Shown: positions 17,595-25,986 of the stretch, one piece after another | Position numbering within the stretch: the first letter of the stretch is position 1 | Layout of the letters: each line of letters starts with the position of its first letter | Assembly (NCBI RefSeq): GCF_002910825.1 | Contig: NZ_NEUB01000941.1 | Span: 1 to 37,566 of the forward strand | Length of the DNA: 37,566 nt | From: Streptomyces sp. SM1 | Lineage (GTDB): Bacteria > Actinomycetota > Actinomycetes > Streptomycetales > Streptomycetaceae | Direction of reading: 5' to 3' | Program-made: the position numbers and the translations under genes | The notes under the pieces: generated by a model | The model's input: only the letters and a program-made list of their open reading frames with translations | Database searches by the model: none | What the model was told of the DNA's origin: nothing

Positions 17595-18143
17595 TCAGTG
17601 GTTCCGGGAGAGCCGCAGGTACATGATCTGGCGGTGCTGGCCGGGGCCGAAGTAGTCGGGGCGCAGGCCGTGGTCGGGGGGCTCGGGGCGGAAGCCCAGG
17701 GAGTGGTAGAGCAGGATCGCGGCGCGGTTGGCGGGTTCCACGGTCAGCCGGACCTGCTCGATCCCGTCCCGGCGCAGCCGGGCCAGGACCTCCGTCATCA
17801 GCTCCCGGCCCAGCCCGTGCCGGCGGCGGTTACGGGTCACGCACAGGCCGAGGATCCAGCTGTCCCGGTTGACCGCCGTCGTGGCGGCCAGCACATAGCC
17901 GCGCAGCCGGCCCTCGCCCTCGTCGAGGACCAGCAGATGATCCGCGTACATGTCGTAGAGCTGGCGCAGCAGGAAGGCAGGGTAGGCCACCTCCTGGAAG
18001 ACCTCCTCGTCGAGCCGTCGCAGCTCCGGCAGGTCGGACTCCCGGGCCGCCCGTAGGGACGGACTCCGGGGCCCCGGGAACGCGGTGGGCTCCCCGAGGT
18101 GCCCGTCGTGGTCCAGGGTGCGCTCCAGCGGTTCGGCGGTCAT
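17595..18143 (-). CDS. GNAT N-acetyltransferase
   Basis: A 182-residue Gcn5-related acetyltransferase. Conserved motif A reads ILGLCVTRNRRRHGLGRELM (about 116-135, with the RRxGxG acetyl-CoA pyrophosphate loop), preceded by strand VLAATTAVNRDS and followed by motif B VEPANRAAILLYHSLGFRPE. The N-terminal 30 residues (EPLERTLDHDGHLGEPTAFP) are an extension before the fold. The acceptor is unknown; the domain resembles RimI-like enzymes. It is convergent with the TerB-like gene and divergent from the cassette that starts at 18484. Confidence 0.88.
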   Translation of the reverse strand: MTAEPLERTLDHDGHLGEPTAFPGPRSPSLRAARESDLPELRRLDEEVFQEVAYPAFLLRQLYDMYADHLLVLDEGEGRLRGYVLAATTAVNRDSWILGLCVTRNRRRHGLGRELMTEVLARLRRDGIEQVRLTVEPANRAAILLYHSLGFRPEPPDHGLRPDYFGPGQHRQIMYLRLSRNH

Positions 18144-18483
18144 GCAACCCCCAGTCGGGACGTGCGGACGTCAACGCGACGGCCACCGGACCGTTCACCC
18201 GGGAGGATTCAAGGCTCCCGGTGGCGGCCGGTGACTTCTCTGGCTAGAGTGAGCCGCCAACTCGTCGTGTGCAAGGGCGAGTTCAGGCGTGCGGCGATAT
18301 GCCGGCGTGCGCCTGGTGTGCGCCCATTCACCGAGGACTGGCGTGTTCCCGGCTGTCTCCGCCTGCCGTCTCGGCCTACCGTGCGAGAACCGGAGATGCT
18401 GTTTCGCCTGCCGACGTTCACCAGGACGCGCAGACAGGGCACACGGTCTTGTCCGACACTGAATGGAACGCGGCAGGGTGATG

Positions 18484-19233
18484 ATGGACCGGAACGCCGA
18501 TGCCCCGTGGTCGAAGTTCGATCCAGCGACCTATGTCGACCTCAATTACCGCACTCCGCTCGAGGTCGACCTGCTGATCGTGCGGCTGATGCGCGACTAC
18601 TTCGGCGGCTGCTTCGCGAACGGTGTCCCCGACGCCATGCGGGGAGTGGACGTGGGCGCGGGGGCGAATCTCTACCCGGCACTGGCCATGCTCCCCTGGT
18701 GCGAGAAGGTCCTCCTGCTCGAGTACGCCCGCCCCAACGTCGAGTACCTGGAGAAGCAGGCGTCTCCCGCCGGGTACGACGCGCTCTGGGACCCGTTCTG
18801 GGAGGTGCTCGGGGGCGACCCCGCCTACCGCCGTGTCGAGCCGAGGAGCCGGTTCAGCGAGATCGTCCGCGTCGAGCGCGCCAATCTCCTGGACCTCGAC
18901 GGACAGCGCCGCTGGGACATCGGGACGATGTTCTTCGTCGCGGACTCGATGTCCGAGTGCCCCGACGAGTTCCGGCGGGGCATGACCTGCTTCATGGGCG
19001 CGCTGAACGAGGGCGCCCCGTTCGCCGCCGCCTTCATGAAGGAGTCGCTCGGCTACCAGGTCGGCGACCACCGGTATCCGGCCTACCGGGTGAACGAACA
19101 GCGGGTCCGGGAGAGCCTGGAGGGCTACGTGGACGAGCTGGAGATCCACGATCTGCACCATGTGGTGCGGCCGGGACACGAGGGGATCATCCTCGCCCTG
19201 GGACGGCGGAATACGGCGATTGCCACCCCGTAG
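18484..19233 (+). CDS. SCO2525-family SAM-dependent methyltransferase
   Basis: A 249-residue class I methyltransferase with an NNMT/PNMT/TEMT-like pattern. The N-terminus WSKFDPATYVDLNY is the substrate/SAM cap, motif I is GVDVGAGANLYPALAML (about 54-70), the acidic motif II ends VLLLEYARPNVEYL, and SMSECPDEFRRGMTCF resembles the SLE/CPD-type motif IV loop of small-molecule methyltransferases. I recognise it as the family annotated SCO2525. It is the first gene of the cassette. The ATG at 18484 is chosen because AGGG lies 6 bases upstream; ATGs at 18481 and 18463 are in frame. The 340 bases before it contain only the start region of the divergent GNAT gene and a possible promoter. The methyl acceptor is unknown. 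Confidence 0.82.
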   Translation: MDRNADAPWSKFDPATYVDLNYRTPLEVDLLIVRLMRDYFGGCFANGVPDAMRGVDVGAGANLYPALAMLPWCEKVLLLEYARPNVEYLEKQASPAGYDALWDPFWEVLGGDPAYRRVEPRSRFSEIVRVERANLLDLDGQRRWDIGTMFFVADSMSECPDEFRRGMTCFMGALNEGAPFAAAFMKESLGYQVGDHRYPAYRVNEQRVRESLEGYVDELEIHDLHHVVRPGHEGIILALGRRNTAIATP

Positions 19234-19286
19234 GAACGGGGACCATGTCTGCACACGGGCAACCGGATCTGTGTGAGGGGTAGGGG

Positions 19287-21131
19287 ATGCAGATCAAGCC
19301 ACGCCAGCATCTGCTGGACATCTGGCGGGCGGCGGCGCGTCACTCGTTCGACGACGGCAAGCTCGTCTGGGGCGACACCGACGGGCTCAGCAGCGTCGCG
19401 GACGCGGAGCGGCTGCTCTGTCTGCTGTACCCCGCCACCGAGATCCCCGCCTTCCGCCTGGACCAGCCGGACACCACCGAGCAGGACGTACTGCGCGCGC
19501 TGGAACGGGTCGGCAGCCGGCTGGAGATCCCCCCGAACCTGATCACCGCGCTGACCCAGTTCATGCGCACCTACACCGGACCGGACGACAGCCCCACCTT
19601 CGCCGGCGGACCGTACTTCAAACCCGTCGACGCGGATGCGGAACTCACCTACGAACAGGGCAAGTTAGGTGTCGTCGACTCCTACTCCATGTCCGTCACG
19701 CTCTGTCTCGCCACCCTCGGCTTCCTCAAGGTGTACGAGACCAGCACCACCCGCCCCGAAGTACGCCGCGCCCTCGGCGAACTGCGGGACGTCACCAACA
19801 CGCGGCTGACCGCCGCGATGATCAGCCTGCTGCGCTCCTTCACCGTCAACGTCTTCGACGCCGAGTCCGAACAGGGCCGGCGGCTGATCCAGGTCATCGG
19901 CCAGAACCGGCACTCCGACCGGACGGTGCTCCAGCAGTTCTCCCGGCGGTTCCGCCCGCTGCGCGCCACGATCATCGAAAGCCTCAGCCGCGGCATCCAG
20001 GTCGACGAGAGCATCCGGGACGAGACCCAGCTCTTCGAGTGCGGCTGGGCCTGGGGCGTGGTCGAGGACGCGCCGCAGATCACCGACCTGAGCGTCCCGG
20101 TGCCCGGCCAGCCCGACGGCATCGCCGACCGGCTGCCCTACGTGTACTTCACCGTGGTCGCCCTGGACGGCATCCAGGACCTCTTCTCGGAGCGCACCCT
20201 CACGCTGGGCCTGCTCAACGCCGACCAGCAGAAACTCGCCGAGGCGCTGCGGCTGCGCTGGGAGCTGAGCCAGCAGTACTGGTCTGCGGTCGCCCGCTTC
20301 GGCACCGACCGCTGGCCCCTGGAGGACCTCCCCTGGCAGACCACCGGCCTGCGCCTGGAGTCGGAGTACTTCTCCCTGACCGTCGCGGCCATCCTCGTCC
20401 ACGACCTGGTCCGCAGGAAGGCCACCGACGACGACCTGACCCGCACCGTCGCCATCATGGAGCGCCTCGCCGACCGCGGCCGCGTCACCAGCCGGATGAT
20501 GAGGAACGATCCCGTCGTCCGGCTGCACGACCCGGGCGTGCTGATGCCGCTCGCCGGATCCGAACGCTCCGGGGCGCTCCTCCAGTGGCGGATGACCGAC
20601 TTCTCCGCCCAGTTGCTCAAGCGCACCGTCCAGCTCGCCGAACTCTCCCGCAGCATCGACGCGCAGGACCGGCTGCTGCGCCTCGCCGAGCAGACCTTCG
20701 AGCACCTGTGGAACCGGAGGATCGAGGAAGGGTACGGCGCCGGCCTCTGGGACAACGTACGGGCCGTCTACCCGGACGCGCACGGCATCACCCGCCGTCT
20801 GTCCTGGAGCGTCACCGAACGTGTCACCGAGTGCCTGGTCGCCGCCCGCAACATGTACGAGCAGCAGCCCATCCGCAGCCCGGAACTCGCCGAGCTCGCC
20901 CGGGACCTGCTCAGTGAGGCCACACACCTGTTCGGCAAGGAGCAGCTGGAGGCCTCCGCGGCCACCGACGGGCCCCGGGGGCGGGCGATGCGCAGCATAG
21001 AGAGCCGCCTGGACCACGCCCGCGCCCTGGTCGACGAGCGGCCCGCCACCGCCTTCGCGCTCGCCCTGCCCGTGCTCCAGGAACTCGACACCCTGGCCCA
21101 GGCCCGGGACGCCGCGGCACAGGAGGGCTGA
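19287..21131 (+). CDS. SCO2524-family protein, large helical
   Basis: A 614-residue soluble protein without signal peptide or membrane segments, predominantly alpha-helical by composition. It begins QIKPRQHLLDIWRAAARHSF and contains GKLGVVDSYSMSVTLCLATL near 130-150, a middle part LPYVYFTVVALDGIQDLFSE and a C-terminal half with WSVTERVTECLVAARNMYEQ. The latter segment recalls helical-toroid folds but no catalytic motif is evident. I recognise it as the SCO2524 family; its function is not known to me. It is 53 bases after the methyltransferase, with AGGGG before the ATG, and 3 bases before the P-loop gene, so it belongs to one operon. Confidence 0.78.
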   Translation: MQIKPRQHLLDIWRAAARHSFDDGKLVWGDTDGLSSVADAERLLCLLYPATEIPAFRLDQPDTTEQDVLRALERVGSRLEIPPNLITALTQFMRTYTGPDDSPTFAGGPYFKPVDADAELTYEQGKLGVVDSYSMSVTLCLATLGFLKVYETSTTRPEVRRALGELRDVTNTRLTAAMISLLRSFTVNVFDAESEQGRRLIQVIGQNRHSDRTVLQQFSRRFRPLRATIIESLSRGIQVDESIRDETQLFECGWAWGVVEDAPQITDLSVPVPGQPDGIADRLPYVYFTVVALDGIQDLFSERTLTLGLLNADQQKLAEALRLRWELSQQYWSAVARFGTDRWPLEDLPWQTTGLRLESEYFSLTVAAILVHDLVRRKATDDDLTRTVAIMERLADRGRVTSRMMRNDPVVRLHDPGVLMPLAGSERSGALLQWRMTDFSAQLLKRTVQLAELSRSIDAQDRLLRLAEQTFEHLWNRRIEEGYGAGLWDNVRAVYPDAHGITRRLSWSVTERVTECLVAARNMYEQQPIRSPELAELARDLLSEATHLFGKEQLEASAATDGPRGRAMRSIESRLDHARALVDERPATAFALALPVLQELDTLAQARDAAAQEG

Positions 21132-21134
21132 GCC

Positions 21135-22052
21135 GTGTTCGTCTTCGCCGCCTCCGACAAGGGAGGCACGGGCCGCTCGGTCACCAGCGCCAACCTGGCC
21201 TATCAGCGCGCCCTCGGCGGCGACCACGTGGCCTACGTGGACTTCGACTTCGGGTCGCCGACCGCCGCCGCCGTCTTCGACGTCCCCAGCGCGATGCGCG
21301 GCACCCGGGAACGGGGCCTGCACTCCTATCTGGAGGGCGAGGTCACCGAACCGGCCGGCATCGACATCTGGCGGCACACCGAGCACTCCGTGCTGCGCGC
21401 CCGGCAGAACCAGGCCGGCCGCCTGGTCCTCTACCCCGGCGACATCGGCGGTGGCGAGTTCGCCACCGGCGAGGAGGCCCTGGAACGCTGCGTCGACCTC
21501 CTGCTGCGGCTCAACAGCGAGTTCGACCTCGTCGTGGTCGACCTGAGCGCCGGCCGCAGCTACGCCGTCGACCTGGTCCTGGCGGCGACGGCCCACCCCC
21601 GCACGCGCCACGTCCCCTACCGCTGGCTCGTCTTCCACCGCTGGACCCACCAGCATGTCATCGCCGCCGCCGGCCTCGTCCACCACGAGAACGGCATCGT
21701 CCGCAGCGGCGTCGACCGCGGACACGACGAGGAGACCCTGCAGGGCAGCATCCGCTTCGTCCGGGCCGCCGTGCCCGACCCCGAGTCGCCCCTGTGGTCG
21801 CAGGTCTCGCACGCCCAGCAGGCCTGGATGCAGTCCTGCGACAAGGCGCTGCGCCGGCTCGCCGCCGACCAGCGCGTCGGCGACAGCGTGGTCCTCGGCA
21901 CCGTACCGCTGGAGCCCATCCTGCAGTGGCGCGAACAGCTGATCACCGAGGACGACGTGCTCTCCACCCAGATCGCCAACAAGGAGACGCTGGAAGCGCT
22001 CGAGGAGATCGCCCGGCGGCTGACCGACGACTCGCACTGGGGGCGGCCATGA
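21135..22052 (+). CDS. SCO2523-family variant P-loop (ParA/MinD-like) protein
   Basis: A 305-residue SIMIBI-class P-loop protein. The deviant Walker A reads SDKGGTGRSVTSANLAYQRA at 7-26: the signature Lys K9 of KGG is present, but the P-loop Lys that contacts the phosphates is Arg (R14). Walker A' follows as VAYVDFDFGSPTAAAVF and Walker B as FDLVVVDLSAGRS. It has the length of a ParA/MinD/ArsA-type protein that dimerises around nucleotide, but ATP hydrolysis is questionable. AGGAGG lies before the GTG start, three bases after the SCO2524-type stop; the stop overlaps the next ATG (ATGA). It likely organises or recruits the other cassette members. Confidence 0.82.
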   Translation: MFVFAASDKGGTGRSVTSANLAYQRALGGDHVAYVDFDFGSPTAAAVFDVPSAMRGTRERGLHSYLEGEVTEPAGIDIWRHTEHSVLRARQNQAGRLVLYPGDIGGGEFATGEEALERCVDLLLRLNSEFDLVVVDLSAGRSYAVDLVLAATAHPRTRHVPYRWLVFHRWTHQHVIAAAGLVHHENGIVRSGVDRGHDEETLQGSIRFVRAAVPDPESPLWSQVSHAQQAWMQSCDKALRRLAADQRVGDSVVLGTVPLEPILQWREQLITEDDVLSTQIANKETLEALEEIARRLTDDSHWGRP

Positions 22053-23014
22053 AGGACGTGGTGTTCCGCGAAACCACCGCCGAGCCGCGGACCCAGTCGG
22101 TGCCGCTCTCCCATCTCTCCCTCGAACTCGGCCACTTGTACATGGAGGACTTCGAAGCCGGCCCCGGCCGTCTGCGCCGGCACTTCGAGGCGGTACGTCC
22201 CTGGGTGGAGGCGGCCCGGTCGGCCGCGGCCGACCGGGCCGGGGGCGGACGTCCGCGGATCAGCACCTGCTTCCTCGTCGACGACTACTTCACCCGTTTC
22301 TCCCGTCCCGCCGAACTCGTCCCCCTCCTGCTGGCGGAGGCCGGCCGCGCCGGACTGACCGTCGACTACCTGGCCCGCGAGTCCGGCTGCGCGGTCAACG
22401 GGAAGGTGCCCGTCGCGGAGGCGGTGGCCGGCCGTATCGTCGAGGAGCCGCCGCCCGGCAGCTACGGCAACCGGCCCCCGGCCGCGCAGACCGGCTGGCT
22501 GGCCAACGGGGTGCGCAGCCCCGCCGCGCGCACCCCGCAGGCCATGCAGAGGGCCGCCGCCTGGCAGCCGCCCACGGAGACCGCGGCACGGCGGCACTCC
22601 GTCTTCCTGGACGTCGAACTCTTCAGCGACACCCCCGACGGGCAGCGCGTGTGGTCCTGCCCCTTCCTGGCCGCCGTCTGGCAGCTCGCCCGCCTGGGGC
22701 TGCTCCGCCACCAGGGCGACGCCGTCCTCGACCCGCACCCCCACACGGGCTCCGCGTTTCCCGACGACTGGGACGAGCTGCCCGCGCTCGTCCGGCTCAA
22801 CCCACGGGCCGCCCCGTTCGCCGCCTACCGGACCTGCTCCGTGCTGCCCAACCGCTTCCTGCCCGTCGAACACGCCGTCCGGGTGATCCTCGACCAGCTC
22901 GAGGTGGACGCCGAAGCCCTGCGCCAGGTCGGTGAACGGTCCGCCCGCGAGAACGTGTCCCTGCCCGCGTCGGTGGCCGACCGCGTCTCCTACCTCTTCT
23001 ACGCGGGGTCCTGA
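22049..23014 (+). CDS. SCO2522-family protein
   Basis: A 321-residue soluble protein starting MKDVVFRETTAEPRTQSVPL. Notable segments are SHLSLELGHLYMEDFEAG near the N-terminus, STCFLVDDYFTRFSRPAELV around 73-92, HSVFLDVELFSDTPDGQRVW around 183-202 and the C-terminal NRFLPVEHAVRVILDQLEVD. The conserved acidic clusters (DVELFSD, LVDDYF) could bind metal, but I cannot name the fold; a Toprim- or nuclease-like role is possible but unsupported. It overlaps the P-loop gene by four bases and is followed after one base by the SCO2521-type gene, so these products are probably made in fixed ratio. Confidence 0.75.
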   Translation: MKDVVFRETTAEPRTQSVPLSHLSLELGHLYMEDFEAGPGRLRRHFEAVRPWVEAARSAAADRAGGGRPRISTCFLVDDYFTRFSRPAELVPLLLAEAGRAGLTVDYLARESGCAVNGKVPVAEAVAGRIVEEPPPGSYGNRPPAAQTGWLANGVRSPAARTPQAMQRAAAWQPPTETAARRHSVFLDVELFSDTPDGQRVWSCPFLAAVWQLARLGLLRHQGDAVLDPHPHTGSAFPDDWDELPALVRLNPRAAPFAAYRTCSVLPNRFLPVEHAVRVILDQLEVDAEALRQVGERSARENVSLPASVADRVSYLFYAGS

Positions 23015-23015
23015 C

Positions 23016-24017
23016 ATGGCGCCGGAGGGGACCGCACCGCGTGCCGTGCTCGCCTGCGGCGAGGTCCGGACCTGCCTGCTGCCCGCCGGACAGGCCCTGG
23101 ACAGCCGCGCCGCCGCCCAGTTGCTGCGCCTGCGCGCCGACGAGCGGGTCCTGGTCTCCGAGCGGCCCAACCTCTACGGGCTCTCACCCGACACCCTCAC
23201 CGGAGTCGACTGCCGGCTGCCCAGCTCCAACGGCGCCCGTGTCCGCGCGGTCGGCACGGTCGCCGCCCGGGCCGCGCTCACCGAGGGCCGCGTGCTGCAG
23301 ACCTCCGCGTACTTCCGTGTCCCCGCCACCGGACCCGACCACCGCCGGCCCTGGGGCCAGTACCTGGTAAGGCCCGGAGTGGTCGAGCCGTTCGGCAGGC
23401 TGCCCCGCGAGGCGGTCGCCGAGGGCCTGCTCGACGGAGGGCGGCACGGGGAGCTCGACGTCGGGCTGATCGCCGACGGGATGCAGACCCGGCTGCTGCG
23501 GCACCCCCTGCTCGACCACCGGCCGCCCCTGAGATCCCGGCCCACCCGGCTCCGCTGGGTGGCCCTGCCCGCGCGGGACGGCGACGGCCCGTCCATCGAG
23601 CGGTTCACCCTCGCCGAGGACGCGCTGCGCACCGTACGGCTGCGGGTCCCGGAGGGCGTCCGCAGCGCCGACATCGCCGGGCTCTGCGACGACCTCGCCC
23701 TGCACGACTGGCTGCTGACGACCGTGGTCCGCATCCTTGACGGCATCCGCCTGGGCCCCGGTGAACCCTGGCCGCGGCCGGGCCCGGCGGGCGACCTCCC
23801 CGTCGTGGTCGGGGCGCTGCGGCCCGCCGTGGACCACCTGCTGCACCTGTGGATGCCCCGGGCCCGGGTGTCCGGCGAACTCGCCCACCTGTGGGCGGCG
23901 CTGGAGGAACGACCCGGGTTCACCCGGCAGTGGCTCACCCTGGTGCAGCGCGTCCGCGACCAGCTGGCCCTGCACGCCATCCCCCCGTCGTACCGGGAGG
24001 TGGAGCCGAGACCCTGA
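23016..24017 (+). CDS. SCO2521-family protein
   Basis: A 333-residue soluble protein starting MAPEGTAPRAVLACGEVRTC. It contains NLYGLSPDTLTGVDCRLPSS around 54-73, a middle section TSAYFRVPATGPDHRRPWGQ, and a helical C-terminal half (LTTVVRILDGIRLG, RPAVDHLLHLWMPRARVSG) ending in FTRQWLTLVQRVRDQLALHA. No known catalytic motif is visible. I recognise the family as SCO2521, unknown function. It starts one base after the preceding stop and completes the five conserved cassette genes; the next gene follows after 102 bases. Confidence 0.75.
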   Translation: MAPEGTAPRAVLACGEVRTCLLPAGQALDSRAAAQLLRLRADERVLVSERPNLYGLSPDTLTGVDCRLPSSNGARVRAVGTVAARAALTEGRVLQTSAYFRVPATGPDHRRPWGQYLVRPGVVEPFGRLPREAVAEGLLDGGRHGELDVGLIADGMQTRLLRHPLLDHRPPLRSRPTRLRWVALPARDGDGPSIERFTLAEDALRTVRLRVPEGVRSADIAGLCDDLALHDWLLTTVVRILDGIRLGPGEPWPRPGPAGDLPVVVGALRPAVDHLLHLWMPRARVSGELAHLWAALEERPGFTRQWLTLVQRVRDQLALHAIPPSYREVEPRP

Positions 24018-24119
24018 CCCCGCCCCGCCGTGAGCGCGGGCTCGACGGCACATCCGAAGCACCTCACGCACTTCCCGCATCCCGAACCGACGACGTTTCC
24101 CAACGGGGGGAGAAGCGAG

Positions 24120-25325
24120 ATGAGCACGGCACAGGCACCTCAGCCCGAAGACACATCCGGCCCGCCGGGCACGGTGGGCACGTCCGGTCACCCGGGCGGC
24201 CGGAGGCCGGCCGGCAGGCCGGCTCCGCCCCGCGCCCCGCACACCCCGGACCGGCCACCGGACACCCCCGCCACGGAGGCCGCACACCGGGGGACCGACC
24301 CGTCCCCGTGGCCCCGCAGACTCCTGGCCGGCCTCGTCGTGGGCCTGCCCGCCTGGGGCGTCGCCGCGTTACTGAGCCCGGAGGACGGCCCGTTGCGGCA
24401 CCTCGGCGCCGCCGGTATCTGTGCCGTCGCCGCGATGGCCTTCCAGCACCTCCACCTCGCACAGGACCGGACGGCGGAAGCACGCGCCCGGCGGGCGGAG
24501 AGCCTGCTGGCCGAGACCGCCGCCACCGTACGGGACGGACTGCGGCGCTACGACGATCTGCAGAGCGGCCTGACCCGGCACACCGAGGACATGAAGCAGA
24601 TCGTCGAGGCCCGGCTGATCGCGCCCGCCCGTGTCGATCTCCCGCCCGCGCCGGTCCGGGTCCGTATCGACTCGGTGCCCGACCTGGCCACCAACTTCGC
24701 CGAGGTCCTGGCACCGGACCTGCCGATCCTCTCCACCTTCGTCCGCCTGGAGATGCAGCGGGTGATCGGTCAGATGACGGACCTCACCACCCTGACCGCG
24801 GAGTGCCCCGGTGAGAACCACGACTGGATGCTCAGCCTCACCCGTGCCGCCGAGGACTCCATCTGCGCCACCAGCACCTCCGTCGACCGGGAGTTCTGGA
24901 ACAGCGAGCCCGCGAGCCGCTATCTCCACGCCCAGAAGGAGGCGATCGACGAGCACGGGGTCCCGGTCCGGCGGCTGTTCCTGCTGGAGAGCGCGCGGGA
25001 ACTGGACGACCGGCTGCTGCGTCTGTGCGAGGAGCAGGAGGTCCTGCACATCGAAGTGCGCGTGGCCGTCCTGCCGGAGCTGCCGCCGCACCTGCTGCGC
25101 GGCACCACCAACGACTTCATCGTCTACGACGAGGCGGTCTCCTTCGAGATCGACCAGGACCTGCGCGACGTCAACATCAGAACCCGGCTCATCGCCCGCC
25201 AGGACCACGTCCAGGACCGGATGAAACGCTTCCGGGAACTCTGGGAGGCCGGCATGAGCCTGCGCGAACTGGAAGTACGGGTCGACGACGAGGAGGACGG
25301 CACCTGGATGGTCGACCGGGCGTGA
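24120..25325 (+). CDS. Membrane-anchored coiled-coil protein at the end of the cassette
   Basis: A 401-residue protein. Residues 1-65 are a Pro/Gly/Thr-rich disordered head; two membrane segments follow (LLAGLVVGLPAWGVAALL about 68-85 and GAAGICAVAAMAFQHLHL about 95-112). A coiled-coil-like stretch (AEARARRAESLLAETAATVR) leads to a soluble domain containing CATSTSVDREFWNSEPASRY then LHAQKEAIDEHGVPVRRLFL and NDFIVYDEAVSFEIDQDLRD. That domain resembles phospholipase-D-like sensor domains of bacterial signalling proteins, without a visible HKD motif. GGGGGGAG precedes the ATG. Its direction and closeness suggest it serves the SCO2521-2525 system as a membrane anchor or signal sensor; this is inference. 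Confidence 0.78.
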   Translation: MSTAQAPQPEDTSGPPGTVGTSGHPGGRRPAGRPAPPRAPHTPDRPPDTPATEAAHRGTDPSPWPRRLLAGLVVGLPAWGVAALLSPEDGPLRHLGAAGICAVAAMAFQHLHLAQDRTAEARARRAESLLAETAATVRDGLRRYDDLQSGLTRHTEDMKQIVEARLIAPARVDLPPAPVRVRIDSVPDLATNFAEVLAPDLPILSTFVRLEMQRVIGQMTDLTTLTAECPGENHDWMLSLTRAAEDSICATSTSVDREFWNSEPASRYLHAQKEAIDEHGVPVRRLFLLESARELDDRLLRLCEEQEVLHIEVRVAVLPELPPHLLRGTTNDFIVYDEAVSFEIDQDLRDVNIRTRLIARQDHVQDRMKRFRELWEAGMSLRELEVRVDDEEDGTWMVDRA

Positions 25326-25344
25326 CCCGCCGGCCCGGCCCGGC

Positions 25345-25360
25345 TACTCCCCGGGGAGTA
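25345..25360. promoter_or_regulatory. Perfect 16-bp palindrome after the cassette
   Basis: TACTCCCCGGGGAGTA is a loopless perfect palindrome 19 bases after the last cassette gene. It lies in a G/C-rich 148-base gap before the stop of the minus-strand hypothetical gene. As a hairpin it would be strained, so a protein-binding site or cruciform is likelier than a terminator. Confidence 0.4.
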
Positions 25361-25473
25361 ACCGGCGCCTCCGGCCGCCCGTCGCAGTACCCCGCGACCC
25401 GGCCTCACGCCCGGCGTCATGGCGTACGAGTCGGGGCTGGTGGCGCCGGGGAGGGTGTGAGCCGCCCGACGGC

Positions 25474-25845
25474 TCACAGGGTGTGGTGCAGCCAGCGCTG
25501 GATGGTGGCGTTGATGCCGCCGGACAGGGCGCTCAGGCTCTCGATGGCCTCGCGGTCCTCGGGGCGCGGCGGGATGCCGGCGGCGGTCAGCGCGGCGTGG
25601 AGATCCAGCTTGCGGCGGTCGCGCGGGTCGATGCCGATGCCGATGTGGGTGTCGAGGCGGTCGGCCGGGTTCGGCGGGCCGGGCAGGGGGGCAGGGAGCG
25701 GCGGGGCCAGCAGGTAGTCGCTCGGGTGGTCCCCCGCCGGCTGTCCCTCCGCCGGGGGCCACCAGGCGGCGCCCGTGGCGCCGTCGGCGTCACAGGGGTC
25801 GACGAGGGCATGGTGCGGGCCGTACTGGAAAGCGGTCGCGGTCAT
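25474..25845 (-). CDS. Hypothetical protein, small, Pro/Ala rich
   Basis: A 123-residue soluble protein starting MTATAFQYGPHHALVDPCDA. The N-terminal half is rich in Pro, Ala and Gly (PPLPAPLPGPPNPADRLDTH) and the C-terminal half is helical, ending INATIQRWLHHTL. GAGGAG lies six bases before the ATG, so translation is likely. It is divergent from the ArsR-like regulator and may share its operator. I recognise no family. The protein has no signal peptide or membrane segment. Confidence 0.65.
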   Translation of the reverse strand: MTATAFQYGPHHALVDPCDADGATGAAWWPPAEGQPAGDHPSDYLLAPPLPAPLPGPPNPADRLDTHIGIGIDPRDRRKLDLHAALTAAGIPPRPEDREAIESLSALSGGINATIQRWLHHTL

Positions 25846-25986
25846 GTCGGTCTCCTCACCAACGGGTGTCGGTTCTGCAGGACAGGAGGCCGGCAGCGGG
25901 AGCCCCGGTTGCGACGGAGGCGAAACGTCACGCCAACGGCGTCATCGGCAGTTCATCGTCCGGTCGGACGAACGGCCACGGAGTCC

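Noticed and set aside
19665..22037. 790-codon open frame on the minus strand opposite the SCO2524 and SCO2523 type genes
   Set aside because: Same cause: antisense shadow of strongly G/C-biased codons, with no ribosome binding site and no recognisable domain.
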